This document shows, in pieces, positions 1-5,509 of a stretch of 5,509 nt of DNA. Positions within the stretch are counted from its first letter, which is position 1. The number at the start of each line of letters is the position of its first letter. The notes beneath the pieces were generated by a model, which saw nothing but the letters and a program-made list of their open reading frames with translations, did not search any database and was not told the origin of the DNA. Position numbers and translations under genes: made by a program. The stretch lies in the NCBI GenBank assembly GCA_031274465.1, contig JAISQC010000133.1, forward strand, positions 1 to 5,509. Reading direction: 5' to 3'. The stretch comes from Synergistaceae bacterium. GTDB lineage: Bacteria > Synergistota > Synergistia > Synergistales > Synergistaceae.

Positions 1-1062
1 GTGGAAAAGATAAGCTTCGTAAGCGACCACGACGCGCTCACGGGGCTGCTGAACAGGCGAGTCTGCGAGGAGACCATCGAGTTCCTGGACCGCCAGGAAT
101 ATCTCCCGCTCGGGATCATATACGCCGACCTGAACTGCCTCAAACTCGCCAACGACGCCTTCGGCCACCACGAGGGGGACGCGCTTTTGAAGACGGCGGC
201 GGGGATATTGAAGGAGAACGCCGGCGCGGGAGGCAACGCGTACAGGCATGGAGGCGACGAGTTCATAGTGCTTCTCAAAAATACGAGCGAAGCCGAAGTC
301 GAGGGCTGCGCCAACCGCATCAACCGGGCGTGCGAAAATTGGAAGGGCGCGGGGCTGATATCTCCCAGCATGGCTTTGGGTTATGCCGTAAAGCTTTATA
401 ACGACCAGAAACTTGACGATATTATAAAAAAAGCGGAAGACACCATGTACGCAAACAAGCTGCGCAACGGAGGGCAGACTCGAATGCGCATCTTGGGCGC
501 GCTCGAAGGCAGGCTGAACGGGATGATGGAAGGCGCGATGGGGGAACGGTCCCGCCGCATGAAGATGTGGGGGGAATGGGCGCTTGAGAACATGGACATC
601 GACTGCGAGCCTTACTTGCTGAAGATGCTTTGCAGGTATCACGACGTCGGGCTTCTCGCCTCCTCCGAAGAAATCGCCGCAGTAAGCGCCGACCCGAGAG
701 GGGAGAACGTCGCAAACCCGATGCAGCACATGGCCATAGGCTACAGGATCGCGCGGTGCACGGCCGAGATCGCTTCGGTGGCCGACCTGATATTGTCGCA
801 CCACGAGTGGTGGGATGGGATGGGCTACCCGAATCAGCAGAGCGGCCGCGACATACCTGCCGCGTCGAGGCTGGTTTCCATATTCGATTCGCTCGAGGGC
901 ATGCTCTGCTTGCCCCCCAAGAGTGAGCGGTTATCGCCCGAGGGGGCGCTCGCTTCGCTGGAAGCCTGCGCTGGAAGGCAATTCGACCCCAACATGGTCG
1001 AACGGGTAGTTGCCCTCATAAGGCAAGACCCGCCAAAATTCATGACCGACGTGAGGTGTTGA
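1..1062 (+). CDS. GGDEF plus HD-GYP cyclic-di-GMP signalling protein, probably 5'-truncated by the window edge
   Basis: The visible 353 residues hold two c-di-GMP domains. The GGDEF (diguanylate cyclase) domain spans about residues 8-160. It shows the entry motif DALTGLLNRR (11-20), the metal/substrate region with D43, N51 and D52, and an intact RHGGDEF (82-88), so synthesis of c-di-GMP is plausible. No RxxD inhibitory site sits at the usual distance before GGDEF. The HD-GYP (c-di-GMP phosphodiesterase) domain spans about 170-350, with H214-D215, H243, HHEWWDGMGYP (267-277) and D296. Two usual residues are replaced: R183 stands where the first HxxR histidine is expected, and L218 where HDxGK has lysine. 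The phosphodiesterase may therefore be weak or regulatory. The frame is open to base 1, and the first residues already look like the helix leading into a GGDEF domain. The GTG at base 1 is thus probably an internal valine, and an N-terminal sensor domain is likely missing. The gene ends in TGA, 2 bases before the next gene's likely start. Confidence 0.88.
   Translation: MEKISFVSDHDALTGLLNRRVCEETIEFLDRQEYLPLGIIYADLNCLKLANDAFGHHEGDALLKTAAGILKENAGAGGNAYRHGGDEFIVLLKNTSEAEVEGCANRINRACENWKGAGLISPSMALGYAVKLYNDQKLDDIIKKAEDTMYANKLRNGGQTRMRILGALEGRLNGMMEGAMGERSRRMKMWGEWALENMDIDCEPYLLKMLCRYHDVGLLASSEEIAAVSADPRGENVANPMQHMAIGYRIARCTAEIASVADLILSHHEWWDGMGYPNQQSGRDIPAASRLVSIFDSLEGMLCLPPKSERLSPEGALASLEACAGRQFDPNMVERVVALIRQDPPKFMTDVRC
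1053..1058 (+). promoter_or_regulatory. Ribosome binding site that decides the start of the TPR-like gene
   Basis: GAGGTG lies 6 bases before the GTG at 1065. This favours 1065 over the in-frame GTG at 1056 and TTG at 1059, which overlap or directly follow the Shine-Dalgarno sequence itself. The site lies within the last codons of the upstream GGDEF/HD-GYP gene. Confidence 0.7.
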
Positions 1063-1064
1063 CT

Positions 1065-2003
1065 GTGGACGAAAACAAAGAAAAAATCCTGCGGCTGATT
1101 CACAAGATATCCGACGAGGAAGACGATGAGCGCAGGTCATACCTCGCGGACTGCATACTCGAGATAGACCCGGGCAATCCAATCGCAAAATACGTCAAAT
1201 GGCAGTGCATGGATGACGAGGAATCGGCCCGCGACATGAGCCTGGTGCGCGAGGCCATAGCTTCGCTCCGGCCCGTCGTGGACGGCCCAGACGAACTGGA
1301 CGGCGAGGAAGTGATCATGGCGTTTTACATCTCCATGCTCTCCGACCTGGCGTCGTTCCTGTACGCGACGGGCGAAAAAGACGAGGCGTTCGCGGCGGCC
1401 TCCGAATTCATGGAGCGCGATGACGAGTGCGGCACACTCGGCCGCCTCGTCTACTACGCGATTTTGGTAGAGCAGGGGAAGTTTGCCGAGGTGATCGAAG
1501 CCGTCGAAAACGACATCTGCGAGACTCCGGCCGGCGAGTTCTGCCGCGCCATAGCGGCCTTCGAGCTCGAAGGGTGCAAGGACTCGGCGGCGGAATACCT
1601 GCTTAACGCGTTCTCGCTCGACCCGGACCTTCCGTTCTACATATTGGGCGTGTGGGCCATCGACGACGAGAGCATCGACGACGAAGAAAACTACGACGGC
1701 TACGTCGAGGAGACGATGGTGACCGTTTCCGTCATGTCCGAGCTTTGGGCCGCAAACGAGGATCGCCTGGCTTTCCTCAGCGTCGTGGCGTTTTCGATAG
1801 GGTATATCACCGGCAGGATGGAAGACGCCGATGAAATGGAAACGCTGGAGGAAAGCTACAAAGAAGCGGGATGCCTGGAAGACATCCGGGAATCCCGAGA
1901 CGTGCTTCACGCGATGCTGGCAGGCGGAAAAAGCCAGGAGGAAGTGGATGAGGAAGCGCTGTCCATCTTCCGGGAGACAAATTACTTCAACCTGTTCGAA
2001 TAA
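1065..2003 (+). CDS. Acidic TPR-like protein of unknown function
   Basis: This is a 312-residue protein, counted from the GTG at 1065 and chosen for its GAGGTG site. An in-frame GTG at 1056 would add 3 residues. It has no signal peptide or membrane segment and is probably cytoplasmic. It is strikingly acidic, with DEEDDE at 17-22 and clusters such as DDEE near residues 205-215. A short helix pair ends in LEIDPGNPIAK (32-42), the classic end of a tetratricopeptide helix pair. Later segments repeat the pattern of small-residue helices (YATGEKDEAF, VEQGKFAEVIEAVE, FELEGCKDSAAEYLLNAFSLDPDLPFYILG in two parts), ending in a YILG turn. The order resembles the TPR/ST7-like helical proteins as I remember them; this is unverified. 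TPR proteins bind partner proteins, but no partner can be named. It lies 2 bases after the c-di-GMP gene, so co-transcription is likely. It ends in TAA 33 bases before a hairpin. Confidence 0.82.
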   Translation: MDENKEKILRLIHKISDEEDDERRSYLADCILEIDPGNPIAKYVKWQCMDDEESARDMSLVREAIASLRPVVDGPDELDGEEVIMAFYISMLSDLASFLYATGEKDEAFAAASEFMERDDECGTLGRLVYYAILVEQGKFAEVIEAVENDICETPAGEFCRAIAAFELEGCKDSAAEYLLNAFSLDPDLPFYILGVWAIDDESIDDEENYDGYVEETMVTVSVMSELWAANEDRLAFLSVVAFSIGYITGRMEDADEMETLEESYKEAGCLEDIRESRDVLHAMLAGGKSQEEVDEEALSIFRETNYFNLFE

Positions 2004-2035
2004 AACTTCACGCGATCGCCCAAGGGCAAAGCCAA

Positions 2036-2064
2036 CCCCCGATCAGTCATGCCATGATCGGGGG
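2036..2064. terminator. Perfect inverted repeat between convergent genes, possible bidirectional terminator
   Basis: CCCCCGATCA (2036-2045) pairs perfectly with TGATCGGGGG (2055-2064) around a 9-base loop, giving a GC-rich 10-bp stem. It sits 33 bases after the stop of the TPR-like gene and 46 bases after the stop of the convergent S55 gene, where a shared terminator would be expected. Neither strand has a T-run after the stem, so it is not a textbook intrinsic terminator. It could instead be a 3'-end-protecting or Rho-associated structure. The loop flanks allow an alternative pairing, TCAT with ATGA. Confidence 0.5.
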
Positions 2065-2109
2065 CGGCGTCAAGAGGCAAGAGGCCCTTCGCTCGGGCGC
2101 GGCATGGCT

Positions 2110-4032
2110 TTAGTCCGCTTTCGACTCGTCCCCGCCCCTTGAACTGCCGTCGATTTTTATCAGCTTGTGTATTATCCCATCGACGTAGTAGTTCGTGCGG
2201 ACGACCCTCATCGCCCCATCTTTCATCTTTTCGTCGCGCATCTCGCTTTTCAGCTTGTCGTTCATGAGGTCGTCGGGGTCGCCCTTGCGGGCGCGGCTTA
2301 TCTGATCCTCCAGCGCCTCCTGCCCGCGTATCTCCATCACGATCTGGTCGTTGGTCTCCTTCGCGTCCAGCTCCTTGAGAAGGATAGGCAGGCTGCTTAT
2401 GCTGCGCCACGCCTCGTGCAGGTATTCGGCGTCCTCTTCGGCGATGCCGCCGCCCCTCACGAGAAGCTGGGCTATCCCTGTGACGTTTTTGGGCACCGTC
2501 AGCGAATAGCTCCTGACGAAGGGGTCCTTCCTCCACGGTCGGAGCGTGATGTCGAAGGACACCCGGTCTCCGGGATGGAACGGCCCTTTCGGCAGCACGA
2601 CGTCCTCGATGTAGAGCACCCTGGGCTCCTGGGTTATCTCGACGTCCACGTTCACACCGAAGGGGCGCAGCTCCTGGAATTGATTCACCGCGAACATCTG
2701 GGTCAGAAGCTTGAACTCCTCGAGCATCTGAGCGGCGACGTCGGTCTCCGACACGAATATGTTCGTGCGCTTCCACCCCCCTCGCAGGGCGCTGCCCGAA
2801 TAAGTCGCCGTTATCTTCGCCGACCCGCCGCCGACGCGGCCCCAAAGCCCCTCGATGCACCCCACTATGGCCGGGGACGCGAGGTTGGAGAGGAGGTATT
2901 TGTCCTGAATCATCTGGAATGCCTTTTTGTAATCGCGCCCGGAGTCTATGTCCTTCAGGTTGATGGCGACCGAAGCGACCGGCGCGAAACGCCCCACGCG
3001 CCCGCCTATCCCCTGCGGCCTGTCCTGCGTCACTATGCCTATTATCTTGCCGGTCTGCCCCAGTTTGAACGGGTTGTTGACGCTGGATACCACGTTCAAT
3101 ATCCTGGCATCGGTCAGGGCCGCCGCTGTGGGGCCAAGCTGCAGGAATGGGTGGGCGAACGCGAGGAACCTTCCGTCCTTGGATACGGCTGTCAGAGTCC
3201 CGATGGAGCTTACTTCGACGTCGCCCCACAGGACGGACGCGCCGATGGCCATGCCCGGCCTCATCCGGTGGTTATAGCTGACCTCTTTGAAGCTCCCCTC
3301 TGACGCTCCTCCAATGGGAATGGCGTCCTTGCCCAAGAGGCCGCTCATCTGGCCCCTCATCCTGTCCGAGACGCCGGAGATGAAGATATTTCCGGCGAGG
3401 TCGCGAGATGCCGGTTTCAGGTCGCCCGAAGGGATTTTGTCGCCAGAGGCAGCCTTGTCGCCGGACGAAACCAGAGTGACGTCCACGATCTCGACGTCGC
3501 CCGACGCAGGCGCGGGAAGCGGCACCCGTTCGTCGCGGCTTGCCTCGGGAGGCGCCTCCGCTACCAGAGGGGGCAGGTCGAACGACGGTATCATCTCGGG
3601 GTTGTTCCAAACGTCGATCATGTCTTCGATGGGAGTGACGAGGCCCTTTTTGTGGTCGGAAAAATTCCATCCGTATCCAATCGCCCCGGCGAGCTTCCCG
3701 TCGATGTAAAAGGGCGACCCGCTCATGCCGGCCGCTATGCCGGTCTCGTCCACCGCCTGCCCGCTCACCTTGACAAGGATGAGGTTTTTGGGCGTGCCCC
3801 CAGTCGGCAGGACGTCGATGACCTCGGCCTGGAACGACACAATTTCGGTGCCGCGCATGACAGTCAGGCACTGGCCTTTCATGCCAGGACGGATGTCGGA
3901 AACGCGGATTATTGGGTCGCTCGGCACGAATGGCTCATAGTCGTTTTTCTTCGATGGGGCGCAGTCTCCAACGCCGGCTTTCAGCAGGATGAAACATAGC
4001 GCGAGCGCTGCAAAGCGCGATAATTTTTTCAC
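2110..4032 (-). CDS. Exported SpoIVB peptidase S55-family protein
   Basis: This is a 640-residue protein read from the GTG at 4032, supported by AAGGGGG 6 bases upstream and by a 4-base overlap (GTGA) with the prfB stop. A longer open frame to 4242 lies inside prfB and is not the gene. Residues 1-25 are a Sec signal peptide: KK, then hydrophobic FAALALCFILL (7-17), with cleavage likely near C24-A25. No good lipobox is present. The mature part starts with IRVSDIRPGMKGQCLTV (42-58), then GIAAGMSGSPFYIDGKLAGA (98-117). The latter carries the GMSGSP signature of S55 serine peptidases; S104 is the expected nucleophile by analogy. A Pro/Ser/Gly/Asp-rich linker covers about 150-212. A second block holds FLAFAHPFLQLGPTAA (289-304), with H294 the candidate base, and GIVTQDRPQGIGGRVG (332-347). 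The C-terminal third (about 460-640) is predicted beta-rich, then helical and charged. Probable location is the periplasm or cell surface. The substrate is unknown, and a role in sporulation is not implied. Confidence 0.88.
   Translation of the reverse strand: MKKLSRFAALALCFILLKAGVGDCAPSKKNDYEPFVPSDPIIRVSDIRPGMKGQCLTVMRGTEIVSFQAEVIDVLPTGGTPKNLILVKVSGQAVDETGIAAGMSGSPFYIDGKLAGAIGYGWNFSDHKKGLVTPIEDMIDVWNNPEMIPSFDLPPLVAEAPPEASRDERVPLPAPASGDVEIVDVTLVSSGDKAASGDKIPSGDLKPASRDLAGNIFISGVSDRMRGQMSGLLGKDAIPIGGASEGSFKEVSYNHRMRPGMAIGASVLWGDVEVSSIGTLTAVSKDGRFLAFAHPFLQLGPTAAALTDARILNVVSSVNNPFKLGQTGKIIGIVTQDRPQGIGGRVGRFAPVASVAINLKDIDSGRDYKKAFQMIQDKYLLSNLASPAIVGCIEGLWGRVGGGSAKITATYSGSALRGGWKRTNIFVSETDVAAQMLEEFKLLTQMFAVNQFQELRPFGVNVDVEITQEPRVLYIEDVVLPKGPFHPGDRVSFDITLRPWRKDPFVRSYSLTVPKNVTGIAQLLVRGGGIAEEDAEYLHEAWRSISSLPILLKELDAKETNDQIVMEIRGQEALEDQISRARKGDPDDLMNDKLKSEMRDEKMKDGAMRVVRTNYYVDGIIHKLIKIDGSSRGGDESKAD
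3400..3585 (-). repeat. Low-complexity linker with repeated SGD triplets inside the S55 protein
   Basis: Residues about 150-211 of the S55-family protein are rich in Pro, Ala, Ser, Gly and Asp. SGD occurs four times (177-179, 190-192, 197-199, 202-204), followed by the related SRD at 209-211. At DNA level this shows as recurring GGCGAC-type units in the second half of the stretch. It separates the GMSGSP-bearing block from the block carrying H294, so it is probably a flexible, exposed linker. Confidence 0.6.
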
Positions 4033-5190
4033 AGTTGACCCCCTTGAATGCCGACGTCCCCCGCATCCCTGCCGGAGGAAGCGGACGTATGGCCTGTCCC
4101 CGCAAACCTCAGATACGCCATCATGAGTTCGTCCAGGCGCCCGTCCAGCACGGCTTGAACGTTGCCGACCTCCAGACCCGACCTGTGGTCCTTCACGAGC
4201 TGGAATGGCTGGAGAGTGTAAGATCTGATCTGGCTCCCCCACGCTATCGCGCGTTTTTCGCCCTGGAGGGACTCGATCTGCTCCATGCGCTCGCGCTGAG
4301 TCCGCTCGAACAGCTTGGACCTCAGCACCTGCATGGCTATAGCCCTGTTCATGTGCTGAGAGCGCTCCACCTGGCAGCTCACTATTATGCCGGTCGGAAC
4401 GTGCGTGATGCGGACGGCGGAGTCGGTCATGTTGACGTGCTGGCCTCCCGCCCCGCTCGAACGGAAAGTGTCCATCTTCAGGTCCTCAGGCCGTATCTCC
4501 ACATCCACGCTGTCGGGCAAAATGGGCAGCGCCTCGACCGACGAGAAGCTCGTGTGCCTCCTGTGCGCGGAGTCGAACGGCGAAATCCGAACGAGGCGGT
4601 GCACTCCCTGCTCCCCCTTCAGATAGCCATAAGCGAAATCCCCGTTGACCTCGAACGTGACGCTCCTGATGCCAGCCTCTTGGTCCCTGAACTCGTCGAG
4701 CGTTCGGACGTCGAAACCGCGGCTTTCGGCCCATCGGACGTACATCCTGTAAAGCATCTCGCACCAATCCTGCGAGTCCAGCCCGCCTGCCCCAGCGTGA
4801 ATCGTCACGATCGCGCTCGATATGTCGTACTCGTCGTCGAGAAGGACGTATATCCGCTCCGCCTCCATCGCTTGCGCAAGACGTCCGGCGCGGTCGTAGA
4901 ACTCCGCCTTCAGCTCCGCGTCGTCGGCCTCGGACAATATTTCGGCAAGAGCCTCCACCTCATCCAGCTCGCCCTTCATGCTATTGTGCTTGTCGATGCG
5001 CGAACTTAACGAGGACATCTCCCTAGTGACGGAGTGCGCGCCCTCGTTTTCCCAAAAACCTTCCGCCAAAGTCTGCGCCGTCAGCTCGCGCGCGCGCCTT
5101 TCAAGACCCGGCAGGTCAAAGACTGTCACGCAATTCGCGCCAAGACGAACGCAGGTTGGACATGACCGTGCTTATCGGTAAAACGACCAT
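4029..5190 (-). CDS. prfB: Peptide chain release factor 2 (RF2), translated through a programmed +1 frameshift
   Basis: RF2 recognises UGA and UAA in the ribosomal A site and triggers release of the finished peptide. Translation starts at ATG 5190, with AGGGGGG 7 bases upstream. It reads 24 codons to CTT (5121-5119), meets TGA (5118-5116), skips T5118 and continues in the +1 frame from GAC (5117) to TGA at 4031-4029. The product is 386 residues. Hallmarks in full-length numbering are the stop-reading tripeptide SPF at 203-205, in RISPFDSAHRRHTSF, and the catalytic GGQ at 248-250, in SSGAGGQHVN. Both fall very close to the positions I recall for E. coli RF2. The tripeptide is SPF and not the PxT of RF1, and the frameshift is specific to prfB, so this is not prfA. 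The C-terminus runs about 22 residues past the usual end (about residue 364), a Ser/Gly/Asp-rich tail. An annotation starting at GTG 5129 would be wrong: it lacks the first 20 residues. Confidence 0.96.
4039..4045 (-). promoter_or_regulatory. Ribosome binding site of the S55-family gene, inside the end of prfB
   Basis: On the minus strand AAGGGGG (4045-4039) lies 6 bases before the GTG at 4032. It fixes the start within the long open frame and places a signal peptide immediately at the N-terminus. Because the site is within the last codons of prfB, ribosomes finishing RF2 pass over it. Confidence 0.75.
5115..5121 (-). other. Programmed +1 ribosomal frameshift site of prfB (CUU UGA C)
   Basis: The minus strand reads AGT CTT TGA CCT. 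CUU UGA C is the conserved prfB recoding heptamer. When RF2 is scarce the ribosome pauses at UGA, the leucine tRNA slips one base, and translation continues with GAC (Asp25). When RF2 is plentiful a 24-residue peptide is released. This gives negative autoregulation of RF2. The junction LRDSL-DLPGLE matches the usual RF2 N-terminal pattern. The strong AGGGGG stimulator found 3 bases before CUU in E. coli is absent; only a GTGA at 5128-5125 could pair weakly with the anti-Shine-Dalgarno. Confidence 0.95.
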
Positions 5191-5197
5191 AGCCACA

Positions 5198-5204
5198 CCC
5201 CCCT
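5198..5204 (-). promoter_or_regulatory. Ribosome binding site of prfB
   Basis: AGGGGGG (5204-5198, minus strand) ends 7 bases before ATG 5190. The next in-frame ATG, at 5163, has no such site. This settles the start of the short upstream reading phase of prfB. Confidence 0.8.
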
Positions 5205-5215
5205 AATAGTTCCCC

Positions 5216-5221
5216 ATTATA
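5216..5221 (-). promoter_or_regulatory. Likely -10 box of the prfB promoter
   Basis: A perfect TATAAT reads on the minus strand from 5221 to 5216. Transcription would start near 5209, leaving a leader of about 20 bases that contains the prfB ribosome binding site. No convincing -35 hexamer is seen at 16-18 bases; the sequence there is CCCAAT-like. No extended -10 TGn is present either, so the promoter call rests on the -10 alone. It would drive prfB and, through the overlap, the S55 gene. Confidence 0.5.
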
Positions 5222-5358
5222 AAGCAATTATCCAAAATATTGGGCATACCGGCAGGAAATCTGAAACTCTGCGCGGATTATCGTTACGCGGCAAGTTCAT
5301 GCATTGTATCCTTGGCATGTCAGACGAAGCATCCGGCTGAAATTGATTCCAACGCGCC

Positions 5359-5365
5359 AAGGAGG
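5359..5365 (+). promoter_or_regulatory. Strong ribosome binding site of the Rpn-family gene
   Basis: AAGGAGG, fully complementary to the 16S rRNA tail, lies 8 bases before ATG 5374. It confirms the start of the gene that runs off the right edge. I saw no convincing plus-strand -35/-10 pair in 5222-5358; TTGTAT at 5304-5309 is at best a weak -10. Confidence 0.75.
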
Positions 5366-5373
5366 GGAAGCCC

Positions 5374-5509
5374 ATGGAAAGCGAAGGCGTAACGAGGCTA
5401 TTGCCGCTCAAATCGGACGTAGTGTTCAAAATGGTCTTCGGGGACAGGAGGCACGGCAGAGTCCTGCGCGCCTTCCTCATGTCCGCGCTCGACATCCCGG
5501 AGGGCGAGT
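5374..5509 (+). CDS. Rpn-family / PD-(D/E)XK nuclease-transposase, N-terminal fragment cut by the window edge
   Basis: Only the first 45 codons are inside the window, starting at ATG 5374 behind a perfect AAGGAGG. The peptide contains LLPLKSDVVFKMVFGD (9-24) followed by LRAFLMSALDIPEGE (31-45). The block 'LKSDxVFKxxFG ... LxxFLxxxLD' is the well-known N-terminal signature of the Rpn (recombination-promoting nuclease) and PDDEXK_2-type putative transposase proteins. The PD-(D/E)XK core residues lie further on and cannot be checked here. Family members often occur in several near-identical copies per genome and are mobile or fast-evolving, and their physiological role is poorly settled. The gene is divergent from prfB, with 183 bases between the two start codons. 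I see no terminal inverted repeats upstream to suggest a discrete insertion element. Whether the gene is complete is unknown. Confidence 0.75.
   Translation, partial: MESEGVTRLLPLKSDVVFKMVFGDRRHGRVLRAFLMSALDIPEGE

Noticed and set aside
1137..1910. Long minus-strand open frame (257 codons) opposite the TPR-like gene
   Set aside because: It is antisense to a gene with good protein character and a clear start. Its translation is Val/Arg/His-rich with no recognisable domain. Long antisense frames are expected in GC-rich coding DNA.
2012..2019. GCGATCGC octamer resembling the cyanobacterial HIP1 repeat
   Set aside because: I noticed only this one copy in the window, and neither the genes nor their context suggest a cyanobacterium. 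A single palindrome in GC-rich DNA is likely chance.
2071..2084. Tandem CAAGAGG CAAGAGG in the convergent spacer
   Set aside because: Two copies of a 7-base unit are too few to call a functional repeat.
1982..3229. Minus-strand open frame of 415 codons in another frame of the S55 gene
   Set aside because: The translation is Arg/Gly-rich and low in complexity, a typical shifted-frame shadow of GC-rich coding sequence.
2167..3303. Long plus-strand open frame (378 codons) opposite the S55 gene
   Set aside because: It mirrors the S55-family gene, has no recognisable motif, and the opposite strand carries the clear GMSGSP and TQDR family blocks.
4033..4242. N-terminal extension of the S55 protein up to 4242
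   Set aside because: It lies within prfB, is Arg/Gly-rich, and would bury the signal peptide. The GTG at 4032 has a good ribosome site.
4035..5009. Plus-strand open frame of 324 codons opposite prfB
   Set aside because: prfB is unambiguous on the other strand. This frame has no known motif and no ribosome site that I can see.
5116..5118. TGA inside prfB as a disabling frameshift mutation or sequencing error
   Set aside because: The exact CUU UGA C context, the ribosome site at 5204-5198 and the RF2-like residues on both sides show it is the conserved programmed site.
5217..5495. Minus-strand open frame of 92 codons upstream of prfB
   Set aside because: It overlaps the start of the Rpn-family gene and the prfB promoter region, and shows no domain signature.

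Overview
The window reads as an ordinary chromosomal stretch of a GC-rich, probably Gram-negative-type (diderm) anaerobe. My best guess at lineage is Synergistota. It rests on the remembered style of the proteins: a GGDEF plus HD-GYP protein, an exported SpoIVB/S55-family protein in a setting with no visible sporulation genes, and an Rpn-family nuclease/transposase gene. This is an inference, because no rRNA or other phylogenetic marker is present apart from RF2 itself.

Layout: (1) 1-1062, plus strand: a GGDEF/HD-GYP cyclic-di-GMP protein, probably cut at the left edge. (2) 1065-2003, plus strand: an acidic TPR-like protein of unknown role, 2 bases after gene 1 and probably in the same operon. 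(3) 2004-2109: a short convergent spacer holding a perfect 10-bp hairpin. (4) 2110-4032, minus strand: an exported S55-type protein of 640 residues. (5) 4029-5190, minus strand: prfB (peptide chain release factor 2), whose true reading needs a programmed +1 frameshift at CUU UGA C. Its own UGA stop overlaps the GTG start of the S55 gene by 4 bases. (6) 5191-5373: a divergent intergenic region with a perfect TATAAT for prfB. (7) 5374 to the right edge, plus strand: the first 45 codons of an Rpn/PD-(D/E)XK-type gene.

Functionally there are two unrelated blocks. The left block is a c-di-GMP signalling gene followed by a cytoplasmic TPR-like protein, probably co-transcribed. The right block is a prfB-S55 operon running the other way, in which synthesis of RF2 is autoregulated by recoding and translation of the exported S55 protein is probably coupled to it. 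I found no tRNA, rRNA, CRISPR array, insertion-sequence ends or riboswitch. The points most worth a second look are the recoded prfB with little sign of the usual internal Shine-Dalgarno stimulator, the tight prfB/S55 coupling, the Ser-before-His order in the S55 protein, and an HD-GYP domain lacking at least two usual active-site residues. I do not see a clearly new biological system here.
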